DNA from: Euwallacea fornicatus
Taxonomy: Eukaryota > Arthropoda > Insecta > Coleoptera > Curculionidae
DNA: 64,000 bases
Direction of reading: 5' to 3'
NCBI RefSeq assembly: GCF_040115645.1
Contig: NW_027096063.1
Location: 238,895 to 302,894, forward strand
The notes beneath the pieces are model-generated. The model did no database searches. It was not told the DNA's origin and saw only the letters and a program-made list of their open reading frames with translations. The first letter of the stretch is position 1. Each line of letters opens with the position of its first letter. Position numbers and translations under genes: made by a program. Shown here piece after piece: positions 9,594 to 23,103 of the stretch.

Positions 9594-12500
9594 GTAAATC
9601 GCATGATTTAGGGCTATTTCCTTCATTTCGATAAATCCTGAGTTTCAAAATCGCCAATTCCGTGAAATCGGCGACTTTCGTCGGAAATTGACCGTTAGCC
9701 ATGCTTTGACGTAATTTCAACAACGCTGCGAGCAATTTTGTTCAAATCGTCTCCTTTTAGCAAAATAAGCCTAATGGGGCCTTAAACGACAAATCGTCAA
9801 CTTGGCTGTCCTAGAACAGTCAGTTTTTGTCCAAATCCTGTAAATCGCACGATTTAGGGCTATTTCCATCATTTCGATCAATCCTGAGTTTCAAAATCGC
9901 CAATTCCGTGAATCGGCGACTTTCGTCGGAAATTGACTTTTAACCATGCTTTGACGTAATTTCAACAACGCTGCGAGCAATTTTGTTCAAATCGTCTCCT
10001 TTTAGCAAAATAAGCCTAATGGGGCCTTAAACGACAAATCGTCAACTTGGCTGTCCTAGAACAGTTAGTTTTTGTCCAAATCGTGTAAATCGCACGATTT
10101 AGGGCTATTTGCATCATTTCGATCAATCCTGAGTTTCAAAATCGTCACATCCGTGAAATCGGCAACTTTCGTCGGAAATTGACCGTTAACCATGTTTTGA
10201 CGTTATTTCAACAACGCTGCGAGTAATGTTGTTCAAATCGTCTCCTTATAGCAAAATAAGCCTAATGGGGCCATAAACGACAAATCGTCAACTGGGCTGT
10301 CCTAGAACTGTCAGTTTTTGTCCAAATCCTGTAAATCGCACGATTTAGGGCTATTTGCATCATTTCGATCAATCCTGAGTTTCAAAATCGCCAATTCCGT
10401 GAATCGGCGACTTTCGTCGGAAATTGACTTTTAACCATGCTTTGACGTAATTTCAACAACGCTGCGAGCAATTTTGTTCAAATCGTCTCCTTTTAGCAAA
10501 ATAAGCCTAATGGGGCCATAAACGACAAATTCCCAATTCGGCTGCGTTAGAACTGTCAGTTTTTGTCCAAATCCTGTAAATCGCACGATTTAGGGCTATT
10601 TCCATCATTTCGATCAATCCTGAGTTTCAAAATCGCCAATTCCGTGAATCGGCGACTTTCGTCGGAAATTGAATTTTAACCATGCTTTGACGTAATTTCA
10701 ACAACGCTGCGAGCAATTTTGTTCAAATCGTCTCCTTTTAGCAAAATAAGCCTAATGGGGCCATAAACGACAAATTGCCAATTCGGCTTCGCTAGAACTG
10801 TCAGTTTTTGTCCAAATCCTGTAAATCGCACGATTTAGGGCTATTTCCATCATTTCGATCAATCCTGAGTTTTAAAATCGTCACTCCCGTGAAATCGGCG
10901 AGTTTCGTCGGAAATTGACCTTTAACCATGCTTTGACGTTATTTCAACAACGCTACGAGCAATTTTGTTCAAATCGTCTCCTTTTAGCAAAATAAGCCTA
11001 ATGGGGCCAAAAACGACAAATCGTCAACTTGGCTGTCCTAGAACAGTCAGTTTTTGTCCAAATCGTGTAAATCGCATGATTTAGGGCTATTTCCTTCATT
11101 TCGATCAATCCTGAGTTTCAAAATCGCCAATTCCGTGAAATCGGTGACTTTCGTCGGAAATTGACCGTTAGCCATGCTTTGACGCTATTTCAACAACGCT
11201 ACGAGCAATTTTGTTCAAATCGTCTCCTTTTAGCAAAATAAGCCTAATGGGGCCTTAAACGACAAATCGTCAACTTGGCTGTCCTAGAACAGTCAGTTTT
11301 TGTCCAAATCCTGTAAATCGCACGATTTAGGGCTATTTCCATCATTTCGATCAATCCTGAGTTTCAAAATCGCCAATTCCGTGAATCGGCGACTTTCGTC
11401 GGAAATTGACTTTTAACCATGCTTTGACGTAATTTCAACAACGCTGCGAGCAATTTTGTTCAAATCGTCTCCTTTTAGCAAAATAAGCCTAATGGGGCCT
11501 TAAACGACAAATCGTCAACTTGGCTGTCCTAGAACAGTCAGTTTTTGTTCAAATCCTGTAAATCGCACGATTTAGGGCTATTTCCATCATTTCGATCAAT
11601 CCTGAGTTTCAAAATCGCCAATTCCGTGAATCGGCGACTTTCGTCGGAAATTGACTTTTAACCATGCTTTGACGTAATTTCAACAACGCTGCGAGCAATT
11701 TTGTTCAAATCGTCTCCTTTTAGCAAAATAAGCCTAATGGGGCCTTAAACGACAAATCGTCAACTTGGCTGTCCTAGAACAGTTAGTTTTTGTCCAAATC
11801 GTGTAAATCGCACGATTTAGGGCTATTTGCATCATTTCGATCAATCCTGAGTTTCAAAATCGTCACATCCGTGAAATCGGCAACTTTCGTCGGAAATTGA
11901 CCGTTAACCATGTTTTGACGTTATTTCAACAACGCTGCGAGTAATGTTGTTCAAATCGTCTCCTTTTAGCAATATAAGCCTAATGGGGCCATAAACGACA
12001 AATTGCCAATTCGGCTTCGCTAGAACTGTCAGTTTTTGTCCAAATCCTGTAAATCGCACGATTTAGGGCTATTTCCATCATTTCGATCAATCCTGAGTTT
12101 CAAAATCGTCACATCCGTGAAATCGGCGACTTTCGTCGGAAATTGACCGTTAACCATGCTTTGACGTTATTTCAACAATGCTGCGAGTAATTTTGTTCAA
12201 ATCGTCTCCTTTTAGCAAAATAAGCCTAATGGGGCCTTAAACGACAAATCGTCAACTTGGCTGTCCTAGAACAGTCAGTTTTTGTCCAAATCCTGTAAAT
12301 CGCACGATTTAGGGCTATTTCCATCATTTCGATCAATCCTGAGTTTCAAAATCGCCAATTCCGTGAATCGGCGACTTTCGTCGGAAATTGACTTTTAACC
12401 ATGCTTTGACGTAATTTCAACAACGCTGCGAGCAATTTTGTTCAAATCGTCTCCTTTTAGCAAAATAAGCCTAATGGGGCCATAAACGACAAATTCCCAA

Positions 12501-15022
12501 TTCGGCTGCGTTAGAACTGTCAGTTTTTGTCCAAATCCTGTAAATCGCACGATTTAGGGCTATTTCCATCATTTCGATCAATCCTGAGTTTCAAAATCAT
12601 CACATCCGTGAAATCGGCAACTTTCGTCGGAAATTGACTTTTAACCATGCTTTGACGTTATTTCAACAACGCTACGAGTAATTTTGTTCAAATCGTCTCC
12701 TTTTAGCAAAATAAGCCTAATGGGGCCATAAACGACAAATTCCGAATTCGGCTTCGCTAGAACTGTCAGTTTTGGTCCAAATCCTGTAAATCGCACGATT
12801 TAGGGCTATTTCCTTCATTTCAATCAATCCTGAGTTTCAAAATCGCCAATTCCGTGAAATCGGCGAGTTTCGTCGGAAATTGACCTTTAACCATGCTTTG
12901 ACGTTATTTCAACAACGCTACGAGCAATTTTGTTCAAATCGTCTCCTTTTAGCAAAATAAGCCTAATGGGGCCAAAAACGACAAATCGTCAACTTGGCTG
13001 TCCTAGAACAGTCAGTTTTTGTCCAAATCGTGTAAATCGCATGATTTAGGGCTATTTCCATCATTTCGATCAATCCTGAGTTTCAAAATCGCCAATTCCG
13101 TGAATCGGCGACTTTCGTCGGAAATTGACTTTTAACCATGCTTTGACGTAATTTCAACAACGCTGCGAGCAATTTTGTTCAAATCGTCTCCTTTTAGTAA
13201 AATAAGCCTAATGGGGCCATAAACGACTAATTCCCAATTCGGCTGCGCTAGAACTGTCAGTTTTTGCCCAAATCCTGTAAATCGCACGATTTAGGGCTAT
13301 TTCCATCATTTCGATCAATCCTGAGTTTCAAAATCGCCAATTCCGTGAATCGGCGACTTTCGTCGGAAATTGAATTTTAACCATGCTTTGACGTAATTTC
13401 AACAACGCTGCGAGCAATTTTGTTCAAATCGTCTCCTTTTAGCAAAATAAGCCTAATGGGGCCATAAACGACAAATTCCCAATTCGGCTGCGCTAGAACT
13501 GTCAGTTTTTGTCCAAATCCTGTAAATCGCACGATTTAGGGCTATTTCCATCATTTCGATCAATCCTGAGTTTCAAAATCGTCACATCCGTGAAATCGGC
13601 AACTTTCGTCGGAAATTGACTTTTAACCATGCTTTGACGTTATTTCAACAACGCTACGAGTAATTTTGTTCAAATCGTCTCCTTTTAGCAAAATAAGCCT
13701 AATGGGGCCATAAACGACAAATTCCCAATTCGGCTTCGCTAGAACTGTCAGTTTTGGTCCAAATCCTGTAAATCGCACGATTTAGGGCTATTTCCTTCAT
13801 TTCAATCAATCCTGAGTTTCAAAATCGCCAATTCCGTGAAATCAGCAACTTTCGTCGGAAATTGACTTTTAACCATGCTTTGACGTTATTTCAACAACGC
13901 TACGAGTAATTTTGTTCAAATCGTCTCCTTTTAGCAAAATAAGCCTAATGGGGCCTTAAACGACAAATCGTCAACTTGGCTGTCCTAGAACAGTTAGTTT
14001 TTGTCCAAATCGTGTAAATCGCACGATTTAGGGCTATTTCCATCATTTCGATCAATCCTGAGTTTCAAAATCGTCACATCCGTGAAATCGGCAACTTTCG
14101 TCGGAAATTGACCGTTAACCATGTTTTGACGTTATTTCAACAACGCTGCGAGTAATGTTGTTCAAATCGTCTCCTTTTAGCAATATAAGCCTAATGGGGC
14201 CATAAACGACAAATTGCCAATTCGGCTTCGCTAGAACTGTCAGTTTTTGTCCAAATCCTGTAAATCGCACGATTTAGGGGTATTTCCATCATTTCGATCA
14301 ATCCTGAGTTTTAAAATCGTCACTCCCGTGAAATCGGCGAGTTTCGTCGGAAATTGACCTTTAACCATGCTTTGACGTTATTTCAACAACGCTACGAGCA
14401 ATTTTGTTCAAATCGTCTCCTTTTAGCAAAATAAGCCTAATGGGGCCAAAAACGACAAATCGTCAACTTGGCTGTCCTAGAACAGTCAGTTTTTGTCCAA
14501 ATCCTGTAAATCGCACGATTTAGGGCTATTTGCATCATTTCGATCAATCCTGAGTTTCAAAATCGTCACATCCGTGAAATCGGCGACTTTCGTCGGAAAT
14601 TGACTTTTAACCATGCTTTGACGTAATTTCAACAACGCTGCGAGCAATTTTGTTCAAATCGTCTCCTTTTAGCAAAATAAGCCTAATGGGGCCTTAAACG
14701 ACAAATCGTCAACTTGGCTGTCCTAGAACAGTCAGTTTTTGTCCAAATCCTGTAAATCGCACGATTTAGGGCTATTTCCATCATTTCGATCAATCCTGAG
14801 TTTCAAAATCGCCAATTCCGTGAATCGGCGACTTTCGTCGGAAATTGACTTTTAACCATGCTTTGACGTAATTTCAACAACGCTGCGAGCAATTTTGTTC
14901 AAATCGTCTCCTTTTAGCAAAATAAGCCTAATGGGGCCTTAAACGACAAATCGTCAACTTGGCTGTCCTAGAACAGTCAGTTTTTGTCCAAATCCTGTAA
15001 ATCGCACGATTTAGGGCTATTT

Positions 15023-16497
15023 CCATCATTTCGATCAATCCTGAGTTTCAAAATCGCCAATTCCGTGAATCGGCGACTTTCGTCGGAAATTGACCGTTAA
15101 CCATGTTTTGACGTTATTTCAACAACGCTGCGAGTAATGTTGTTCAAATCGTCTCCTTTTAGCAATATAAGCCTAATGGGGCCATAAACGTCAAATTGCC
15201 AATTCGGCTTCGCTAGAACTGTCAGTTTTTGTCCAAATCCTGTAAATCGCACGATTTAGGGCTATTTCCATCATTTCGATCAATCCTGAGTTTTAAAATC
15301 GTCACTCCCGTGAAATCGGCGAGTTTCGTCGGAAATTGACTTTTAACCATGCTTTGACGTTATTTCAACAACGCTACGAGTAATTTTGTTCAAATCGTCT
15401 CCTTTTAGCAAAATAAGCCTAATGGGGCCATAAACGACAAATTCCCAATTCGGCTTCGCTAGAACTGTCAGTTTTGGTCCAAATCCTGTAAATCGCACGA
15501 TTTAGGGCTATTTCCTTCATTTCAATCAATCCTGAGTTTCAAAATCGCCAATTCCGTGAAATCAGCAACTTTCGTCGGAAATTGACTTTTAACCATGCTT
15601 TGACGTTATTTCAACAACGCTACGAGTAATTTTGTTCAAATCGTCTCCTTTTAGCAAAATAAGCCTAATGGGGCCTTACACGACAAATCGTCAACTTGGC
15701 TGTCCTAGAACAGTTAGTTTTTGTCCAAATCGTGTAAATCGCACGATTTAGGGCTATTTCCATCATTTCGATCAATCCTGAGTTTTAAAATCGTCACTCC
15801 CGTGAAATCGGCGAGTTTCGTCGGAAATTGACCTTTAACCATGCTTTGACGTTATTTCAACAACGCTACGAGCAATTTTGTTCAAATCGTCTCCTTTTAG
15901 CAAAATAAGCCTAATGGGGCCAAAAACGACAAATCGTCAACTTGGCTGTCCTAGAACAGTCAGTTTTTGTCCAAATCGTGTAAATCGCATGATTTAGGGC
16001 TATTTCCTTCATTTCGATCAATCCTGAGTTTCAAAATCGCCAATTCCGTGAAATCGGCGACTTTCGTCGGAAATTGACCGTTAGCCATGCTTTGACGTTA
16101 TTTCAACAACGCTACGAGCAATTTTGTTCAAATCGTCTCCTTTTAGCAAAATAAGCCTAATGGGGCCTTACACGACAAATCGTCAACTTGGCTGTCCTAG
16201 AACAGTTAGTTTTTGTCCAAATCGTGTAAATCGCACGATTTAGGGCTATTTCCATCATTTCGATCAATCCTGAGTTTCAAAATCGTCACATCCGTGAAAT
16301 CGGCGACTTTCGTCGGAAATTGACCTTTAACCATGCTTTGACGTTATTTCAACAACGCTACGAGTAATTTTGTTCAAATCGTCTCCTTTTAGCAAAATAA
16401 GCCTAATGGGGCCATAAACGACAAATTGCCAATTCGGCTGTCCTAGAACAGTCAGTTTTTGTCCAAATCCTGTAAATCGCACGATTTAGGGCTATTT
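15023..16497 (+). repeat. 1475-bp six-monomer higher-order unit, copy 1
   Basis: Six monomers in a fixed order: GAATCGG with GACCGTTAACC; CACTCCCGTG with GACTTTTAACC; TTCAATC with ATCAGCAAC; CACTCCCGTG with GACCTTTAACC; CATGATTT with GTTAGCC; CACATCC with GACCTTTAACC. The same order recurs at 19201, 24853, 26328 and 28787. One base differs from the other copies (ACGTCAAATTG near 15190 in place of ACGACAAATTG). Confidence 0.8.
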
Positions 16498-16920
16498 GCA
16501 TCATTTCGATCAATCCTGAGTTTCAAAATCGTCACATCCGTGAAATCGGCGACTTTCGTCGGAAATTGACCGTTAACCATGCTTTGACGTTATTTCAACA
16601 ATGATGCGAGTAATTTTGTTCAAATCGTCTCCTTTTAGCAAAATAAGCCTAATGGGGCCTTAAACGACAAATCGTCAACTTGGCTGTCCTAGAACAGTCA
16701 GTTTTTGTCCAAATCCTGTAAATCGCACGATTTAGGGCTATTTCCATCATTTCGATCAATCCTGAGTTTCAAAATCGTCACATCCGTGAAATCGGCGACT
16801 TTCGTCGGAAATTGACCTTTAACCATGCTTTGACGTTATTTCAACAACGCTACGAGTAATTTTGTTCAAATCGTCTCCTTTTAGCAAAATAAGCCTAATG
16901 GGGCCATAAACGACTAATTC

Positions 16921-19900
16921 CCAATTCGGCTGTCCTAGAACAGTCAGTTTTTGTCCAAATCGTGTAAATCGCACGATTTAGGGCTATTTGCATCATTTCG
17001 ATCAATCCTGAGTTTCAAAATCGTCACATCCGTGAAATCGGCGACTTTCGTCGGAAATTGACCGTTAACCATGCTTTGACGTTATTTCAACAATGATGCG
17101 AGTAATTTTGTTCAAATCGTCTCCTTTTAGCAAAATAAGCCTAATGGGGCCTTAAACGACAAATCGTCAACTTGGCTGTCCTAGAACAGTCAGTTTTTGT
17201 CCAAATCCTGTAAATCGCACGATTTAGGGCTATTTGCATCATTTCGATCAATCCTGAGTTTCAAAATCGTCACATCCGTGAAATCGGCGACTTTCGTCGA
17301 AAATTGACCGTTAACCATGCTTTGACGTTATTTCAACAATGCTGCGAGTAATTTTGTTCAAATCGTCTCCTTTTAGCAAAATAAGCCTAATGGGGCCTTA
17401 AACGACAAATCGTCAACTGGGCTGTCCTAGAACAGTCAGTTTTTGTCCAAATCGTGTAAATCGCATGATTTAGGGCTATTTCCATCATTTCGATCAATCC
17501 TGAGTTTCAAAATCGCCAATTCCGTGAATCGGCGACTTTCGTCGGAAATTGACTTTTAACCATGCTTTGACGTAATTTCAACAACGCTGCGAGCAATTTT
17601 GTTCAAATCGTCTCCTTTTAGTAAAATAAGCCTAATGGGGCCATAAACGACTAATTCCCAATTCGGCTGCGCTAGAACTGTCAGTTTTTGCCCAAATCCT
17701 GTAAATCGCACGATTTAGGGCTATTTCCATCATTTCGATCAATCCTGAGTTTCAAAATCGCCAATTCCGTGAATCGGCGACTTTCGTCGGAAATTGAATT
17801 TTAACCATGCTTTGACGTAATTTCAACAACGCTGCGAGCAATTTTGTTCAAATCGTCTCCTTTTAGCAAAATAAGCCTAATGGGGCCATAAACGACAAAT
17901 TCCCAATTCGGCTGCGCTAGAACTGTCAGTTTTTGTCCAAATCCTGTAAATCGCACGATTTAGGGCTATTTCCATCATTTCGATCAATCCTGAGTTTCAA
18001 AATCGTCACATCCGTGAAATCGGCAACTTTCGTCGGAAATTGACTTTTAACCATGCTTTGACGTTATTTCAACAACGCTACGAGTAATTTTGTTCAAATC
18101 GTCTCCTTTTAGCAAAATAAGCCTAATGGGGCCATAAACGACAAATTCCCAATTCGGCTTCGCTAGAACTGTCAGTTTTGGTCCAAATCCTGTAAATCGC
18201 ACGATTTAGGGCTATTTCCTTCATTTCAATCAATCCTGAGTTTCAAAATCGCCAATTCCGTGAAATCAGCAACTTTCGTCGGAAATTGACTTTTAACCAT
18301 GCTTTGACGTTATTTCAACAACGCTACGAGTAATTTTGTTCAAATCGTCTCCTTTTAGCAATATAAGCCTAATGGGGCCATAAACGACAAATTGCCAATT
18401 CGGCTTCGCTAGAACTGTCAGTTTTTGTCCAAATCCTGTAAATCGCACGATTTAGGGGTATTTCCATCATTTCGATCAATCCTGAGTTTTAAAATCGTCA
18501 CTCCCGTGAAATCGGCGAGTTTCGTCGGAAATTGACCTTTAACCATGCTTTGACGTTATTTCAACAACGCTACGAGCAATTTTGTTCAAATCGTCTCCTT
18601 TTAGCAAAATAAGCCTAATGGGGCCAAAAACGACAAATCGTCAACTTGGCTGTCCTAGAACAGTCAGTTTTTGTCCAAATCCTGTAAATCGCACGATTTA
18701 GGGCTATTTGCATCATTTCGATCAATCCTGAGTTTCAAAATCGTCACATCCGTGAAATCGGCGACTTTCGTCGGAAATTGACTTTTAACCATGCTTTGAC
18801 GTAATTTCAACAACGCTGCGAGCAATTTTGTTCAAATCGTCTCCTTTTAGCAAAATAAGCCTAATGGGGCCTTAAACGACAAATCGTCAACTTGGCTGTC
18901 CTAGAACAGTCAGTTTTTGTCCAAATCCTGTAAATCGCACGATTTAGGGCTATTTCCATCATTTCGATCAATCCTGAGTTTCAAAATCGCCAATTCCGTG
19001 AATCGGCGACTTTCGTCGGAAATTGACTTTTAACCATGCTTTGACGTAATTTCAACAACGCTGCGAGCAATTTTGTTCAAATCGTCTCCTTTTAGCAAAA
19101 TAAGCCTAATGGGGCCTTAAACGACAAATCGTCAACTTGGCTGTCCTAGAACAGTCAGTTTTTGTCCAAATCCTGTAAATCGCACGATTTAGGGCTATTT
19201 CCATCATTTCGATCAATCCTGAGTTTCAAAATCGCCAATTCCGTGAATCGGCGACTTTCGTCGGAAATTGACCGTTAACCATGTTTTGACGTTATTTCAA
19301 CAACGCTGCGAGTAATGTTGTTCAAATCGTCTCCTTTTAGCAATATAAGCCTAATGGGGCCATAAACGACAAATTGCCAATTCGGCTTCGCTAGAACTGT
19401 CAGTTTTTGTCCAAATCCTGTAAATCGCACGATTTAGGGCTATTTCCATCATTTCGATCAATCCTGAGTTTTAAAATCGTCACTCCCGTGAAATCGGCGA
19501 GTTTCGTCGGAAATTGACTTTTAACCATGCTTTGACGTTATTTCAACAACGCTACGAGTAATTTTGTTCAAATCGTCTCCTTTTAGCAAAATAAGCCTAA
19601 TGGGGCCATAAACGACAAATTCCCAATTCGGCTTCGCTAGAACTGTCAGTTTTGGTCCAAATCCTGTAAATCGCACGATTTAGGGCTATTTCCTTCATTT
19701 CAATCAATCCTGAGTTTCAAAATCGCCAATTCCGTGAAATCAGCAACTTTCGTCGGAAATTGACTTTTAACCATGCTTTGACGTTATTTCAACAACGCTA
19801 CGAGTAATTTTGTTCAAATCGTCTCCTTTTAGCAAAATAAGCCTAATGGGGCCTTACACGACAAATCGTCAACTTGGCTGTCCTAGAACAGTTAGTTTTT

Positions 19901-20675
19901 GTCCAAATCGTGTAAATCGCACGATTTAGGGCTATTTCCATCATTTCGATCAATCCTGAGTTTTAAAATCGTCACTCCCGTGAAATCGGCGAGTTTCGTC
20001 GGAAATTGACCTTTAACCATGCTTTGACGTTATTTCAACAACGCTACGAGCAATTTTGTTCAAATCGTCTCCTTTTAGCAAAATAAGCCTAATGGGGCCA
20101 AAAACGACAAATCGTCAACTTGGCTGTCCTAGAACAGTCAGTTTTTGTCCAAATCGTGTAAATCGCATGATTTAGGGCTATTTCCTTCATTTCGATCAAT
20201 CCTGAGTTTCAAAATCGCCAATTCCGTGAAATCGGCGACTTTCGTCGGAAATTGACCGTTAGCCATGCTTTGACGTTATTTCAACAACGCTACGAGCAAT
20301 TTTGTTCAAATCGTCTCCTTTTAGCAAAATAAGCCTAATGGGGCCTTACACGACAAATCGTCAACTTGGCTGTCCTAGAACAGTTAGTTTTTGTCCAAAT
20401 CGTGTAAATCGCACGATTTAGGGCTATTTCCATCATTTCGATCAATCCTGAGTTTCAAAATCGTCACATCCGTGAAATCGGCGACTTTCGTCGGAAATTG
20501 ACCTTTAACCATGCTTTGACGTTATTTCAACAACGCTACGAGTAATTTTGTTCAAATCGTCTCCTTTTAGCAAAATAAGCCTAATGGGGCCATAAACGAC
20601 AAATTGCCAATTCGGCTGTCCTAGAACAGTCAGTTTTTGTCCAAATCCTGTAAATCGCACGATTTAGGGCTATTT
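16921..20675 (+). repeat. 3755-bp duplicated segment, first copy
   Basis: The segment matches 22573-26327 at a constant shift of 5652 bp. The match begins after a difference at 16920 (C) versus 22572 (G) and ends at 20676 (G of TTTGCATC) versus 26328 (C). I saw no internal difference at the points I compared, though I did not check every base. Confidence 0.75.
19201..20675 (+). repeat. 1475-bp six-monomer higher-order unit, copy 2
   Basis: The same six monomer subtypes in the same order as 15023-16497, shifted by 4178 bp. The match extends left to about 18361 (corresponding to 14183) and right to about 21091 (corresponding to 16913), so this unit is part of a larger copied segment of about 2.7 kb. 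Confidence 0.8.
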
Positions 20676-20786
20676 GCATCATTTCGATCAATCCTGAGTT
20701 TCAAAATCGTCACATCCGTGAAATCGGCGACTTTCGTCGGAAATTGACCGTTAACCATGCTTTGACGTTATTTCAACAATGATGCG

Positions 20787-23103
20787 AGTAATTTTGTTCA
20801 AATCGTCTCCTTTTAGCAAAATAAGCCTAATGGGGCCTTAAACGACAAATCGTCAACTTGGCTGTCCTAGAACAGTCAGTTTTTGTCCAAATCCTGTAAA
20901 TCGCACGATTTAGGGCTATTTCCATCATTTCGATCAATCCTGAGTTTCAAAATCGTCACATCCGTGAAATCGGCGACTTTCGTCGGAAATTGACCTTTAA
21001 CCATGCTTTGACGTTATTTCAACAACGCTACGAGTAATTTTGTTCAAATCGTCTCCTTTTAGCAAAATAAGCCTAATGGGGCCATAAACGACAAATTGCC
21101 AATTCGGCTGTCCTAGAACAGTCAGTTTTTGTCCAAATCCTGTAAATCGCACGATTTAGGGCTATTTCCATCATTTCGATCAATCCTGAGTTTCAAAATC
21201 GCCAATTCCGTGAATCGGCGACTTTCGTCGGAAATTGACTTTTAACCATGCTTTGACGTAATTTCAACAACGCTGCGAGCAATTTTGTTCAAATCGTCTC
21301 CTTTTAGCAAAATAAGCCTAATGGGGCCATAAACGACAAATTGCCAATTCGGCTGTCCTAGAACAGTCAGTTTTTGTCCAAATCGTGTAAATCGCACGAT
21401 TTAGGGCTATTTGCATCATTTCGATCAATCCTGAGTTTCAAAATCGTCACATCCGTGAAATCGGCGACTTTCGTCGGAAATTGACCGTTAACCATGCTTT
21501 GACGTTATTTCAACAATGATGCGAGTAATTTTGTTCAAATCGTCTCCTTTTAGCAAAATAAGCCTAATGGGGCCTTAAACGACAAATCGTCAACTTGGCT
21601 GTCCTAGAACAGTCAGTTTTTGTCCAAATCCTGTAAATCGCACGATTTAGGGCTATTTGCATCATTTCGATCAATCCTGAGTTTCAAAATCGTCACATCC
21701 GTGAAATCGGCGACTTTCGTCGAAAATTGACCGTTAACCATGCTTTGACGTTATTTCAACAATGCTGCGAGTAATTTTGTTCAAATCGTCTCCTTTTAGC
21801 AAAATAAGCCTAATGGGGCCTTAAACGACAAATCGTCAACTGGGCTGTCCTAGAACAGTCAGTTTTTGTCCAAATCCTGTAAATCGCACGATTTAGGGCT
21901 ATTTCCATCATTTCGATCAATCCTGAGTTTCAAAATCGTCACATCCGTGAAATCGGCGACTTTCGTCGGAAATTGACCTTTAACCATGCTTTGACGTTAT
22001 TTCAACAACGCTACGAGTAATTTTGTTCAAATCGTCTCCTTTTAGCAAAATAAGCCTAATGGGGCCTTAAACGACAAATCGTCAACTTGGCTGTCCTAGA
22101 ACAGTCAGTTTTTGTCCAAATCCTGTAAATCGCACGATTTAGGGCTATTTCCATCATTTCGATCAATCCTGAGTTTCAAAATCGTCACATCCGTGAAATC
22201 GGCGACTTTCGTCGGAAATTGACCTTTAACCATGCTTTGACGTTATTTCAACAACGCTACGAGTAATTTTGTTCAAATCGTCTCCTTTTAGCAAAATAAG
22301 CCTAATGGGGCCATAAACGACAAATTGCCAATTCGGCTGTCCTAGAACAGTCAGTTTTTGTCCAAATCCTGTAAATCGCACGATTTAGGGCTATTTCCAT
22401 CATTTCGATCAATCCTGAGTTTCAAAATCGCCAATTCCGTGAATCGGCGACTTTCGTCGGAAATTGACTTTTAACCATGCTTTGACGTAATTTCAACAAC
22501 GCTGCGAGCAATTTTGTTCAAATCGTCTCCTTTTAGCAAAATAAGCCTAATGGGGCCATAAACGACAAATTGCCAATTCGGCTGTCCTAGAACAGTCAGT
22601 TTTTGTCCAAATCGTGTAAATCGCACGATTTAGGGCTATTTGCATCATTTCGATCAATCCTGAGTTTCAAAATCGTCACATCCGTGAAATCGGCGACTTT
22701 CGTCGGAAATTGACCGTTAACCATGCTTTGACGTTATTTCAACAATGATGCGAGTAATTTTGTTCAAATCGTCTCCTTTTAGCAAAATAAGCCTAATGGG
22801 GCCTTAAACGACAAATCGTCAACTTGGCTGTCCTAGAACAGTCAGTTTTTGTCCAAATCCTGTAAATCGCACGATTTAGGGCTATTTGCATCATTTCGAT
22901 CAATCCTGAGTTTCAAAATCGTCACATCCGTGAAATCGGCGACTTTCGTCGAAAATTGACCGTTAACCATGCTTTGACGTTATTTCAACAATGCTGCGAG
23001 TAATTTTGTTCAAATCGTCTCCTTTTAGCAAAATAAGCCTAATGGGGCCTTAAACGACAAATCGTCAACTGGGCTGTCCTAGAACAGTCAGTTTTTGTCC
23101 AAA
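20787..23103 (+). repeat. 1229-bp five-monomer tandem repeat, ~1.9 copies
   Basis: The rare word GATGCGAG at 21518 and 22747, and the flanking order of subtypes, repeat with a shift of 1229 bp (four 246-bp monomers and one 245-bp monomer). The first copy spans about 20787-22015 and the second about 22016-23103. The related segment at 30262-31878 contains this unit only once. Confidence 0.75.

Larger units (their letters stand above)
1..11744 (+). repeat. Long segmental duplication, left copy
   Basis: The segment matches 47439-62380 with piecewise constant shifts: 47438 at positions 1 to about 434, 47684 from about 435 to 5133, and 50636 from 5134 to 11744. The steps correspond to one extra monomer (246 bp) and one 2952-bp duplication in the right copy. 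Private differences of the left copy include CGTCCGAAATTG near 2055, GGGGACATAAAC near 3873 and GACGCTATTT near 11181. The left end is the window edge, so the copy may extend further. Confidence 0.85.
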
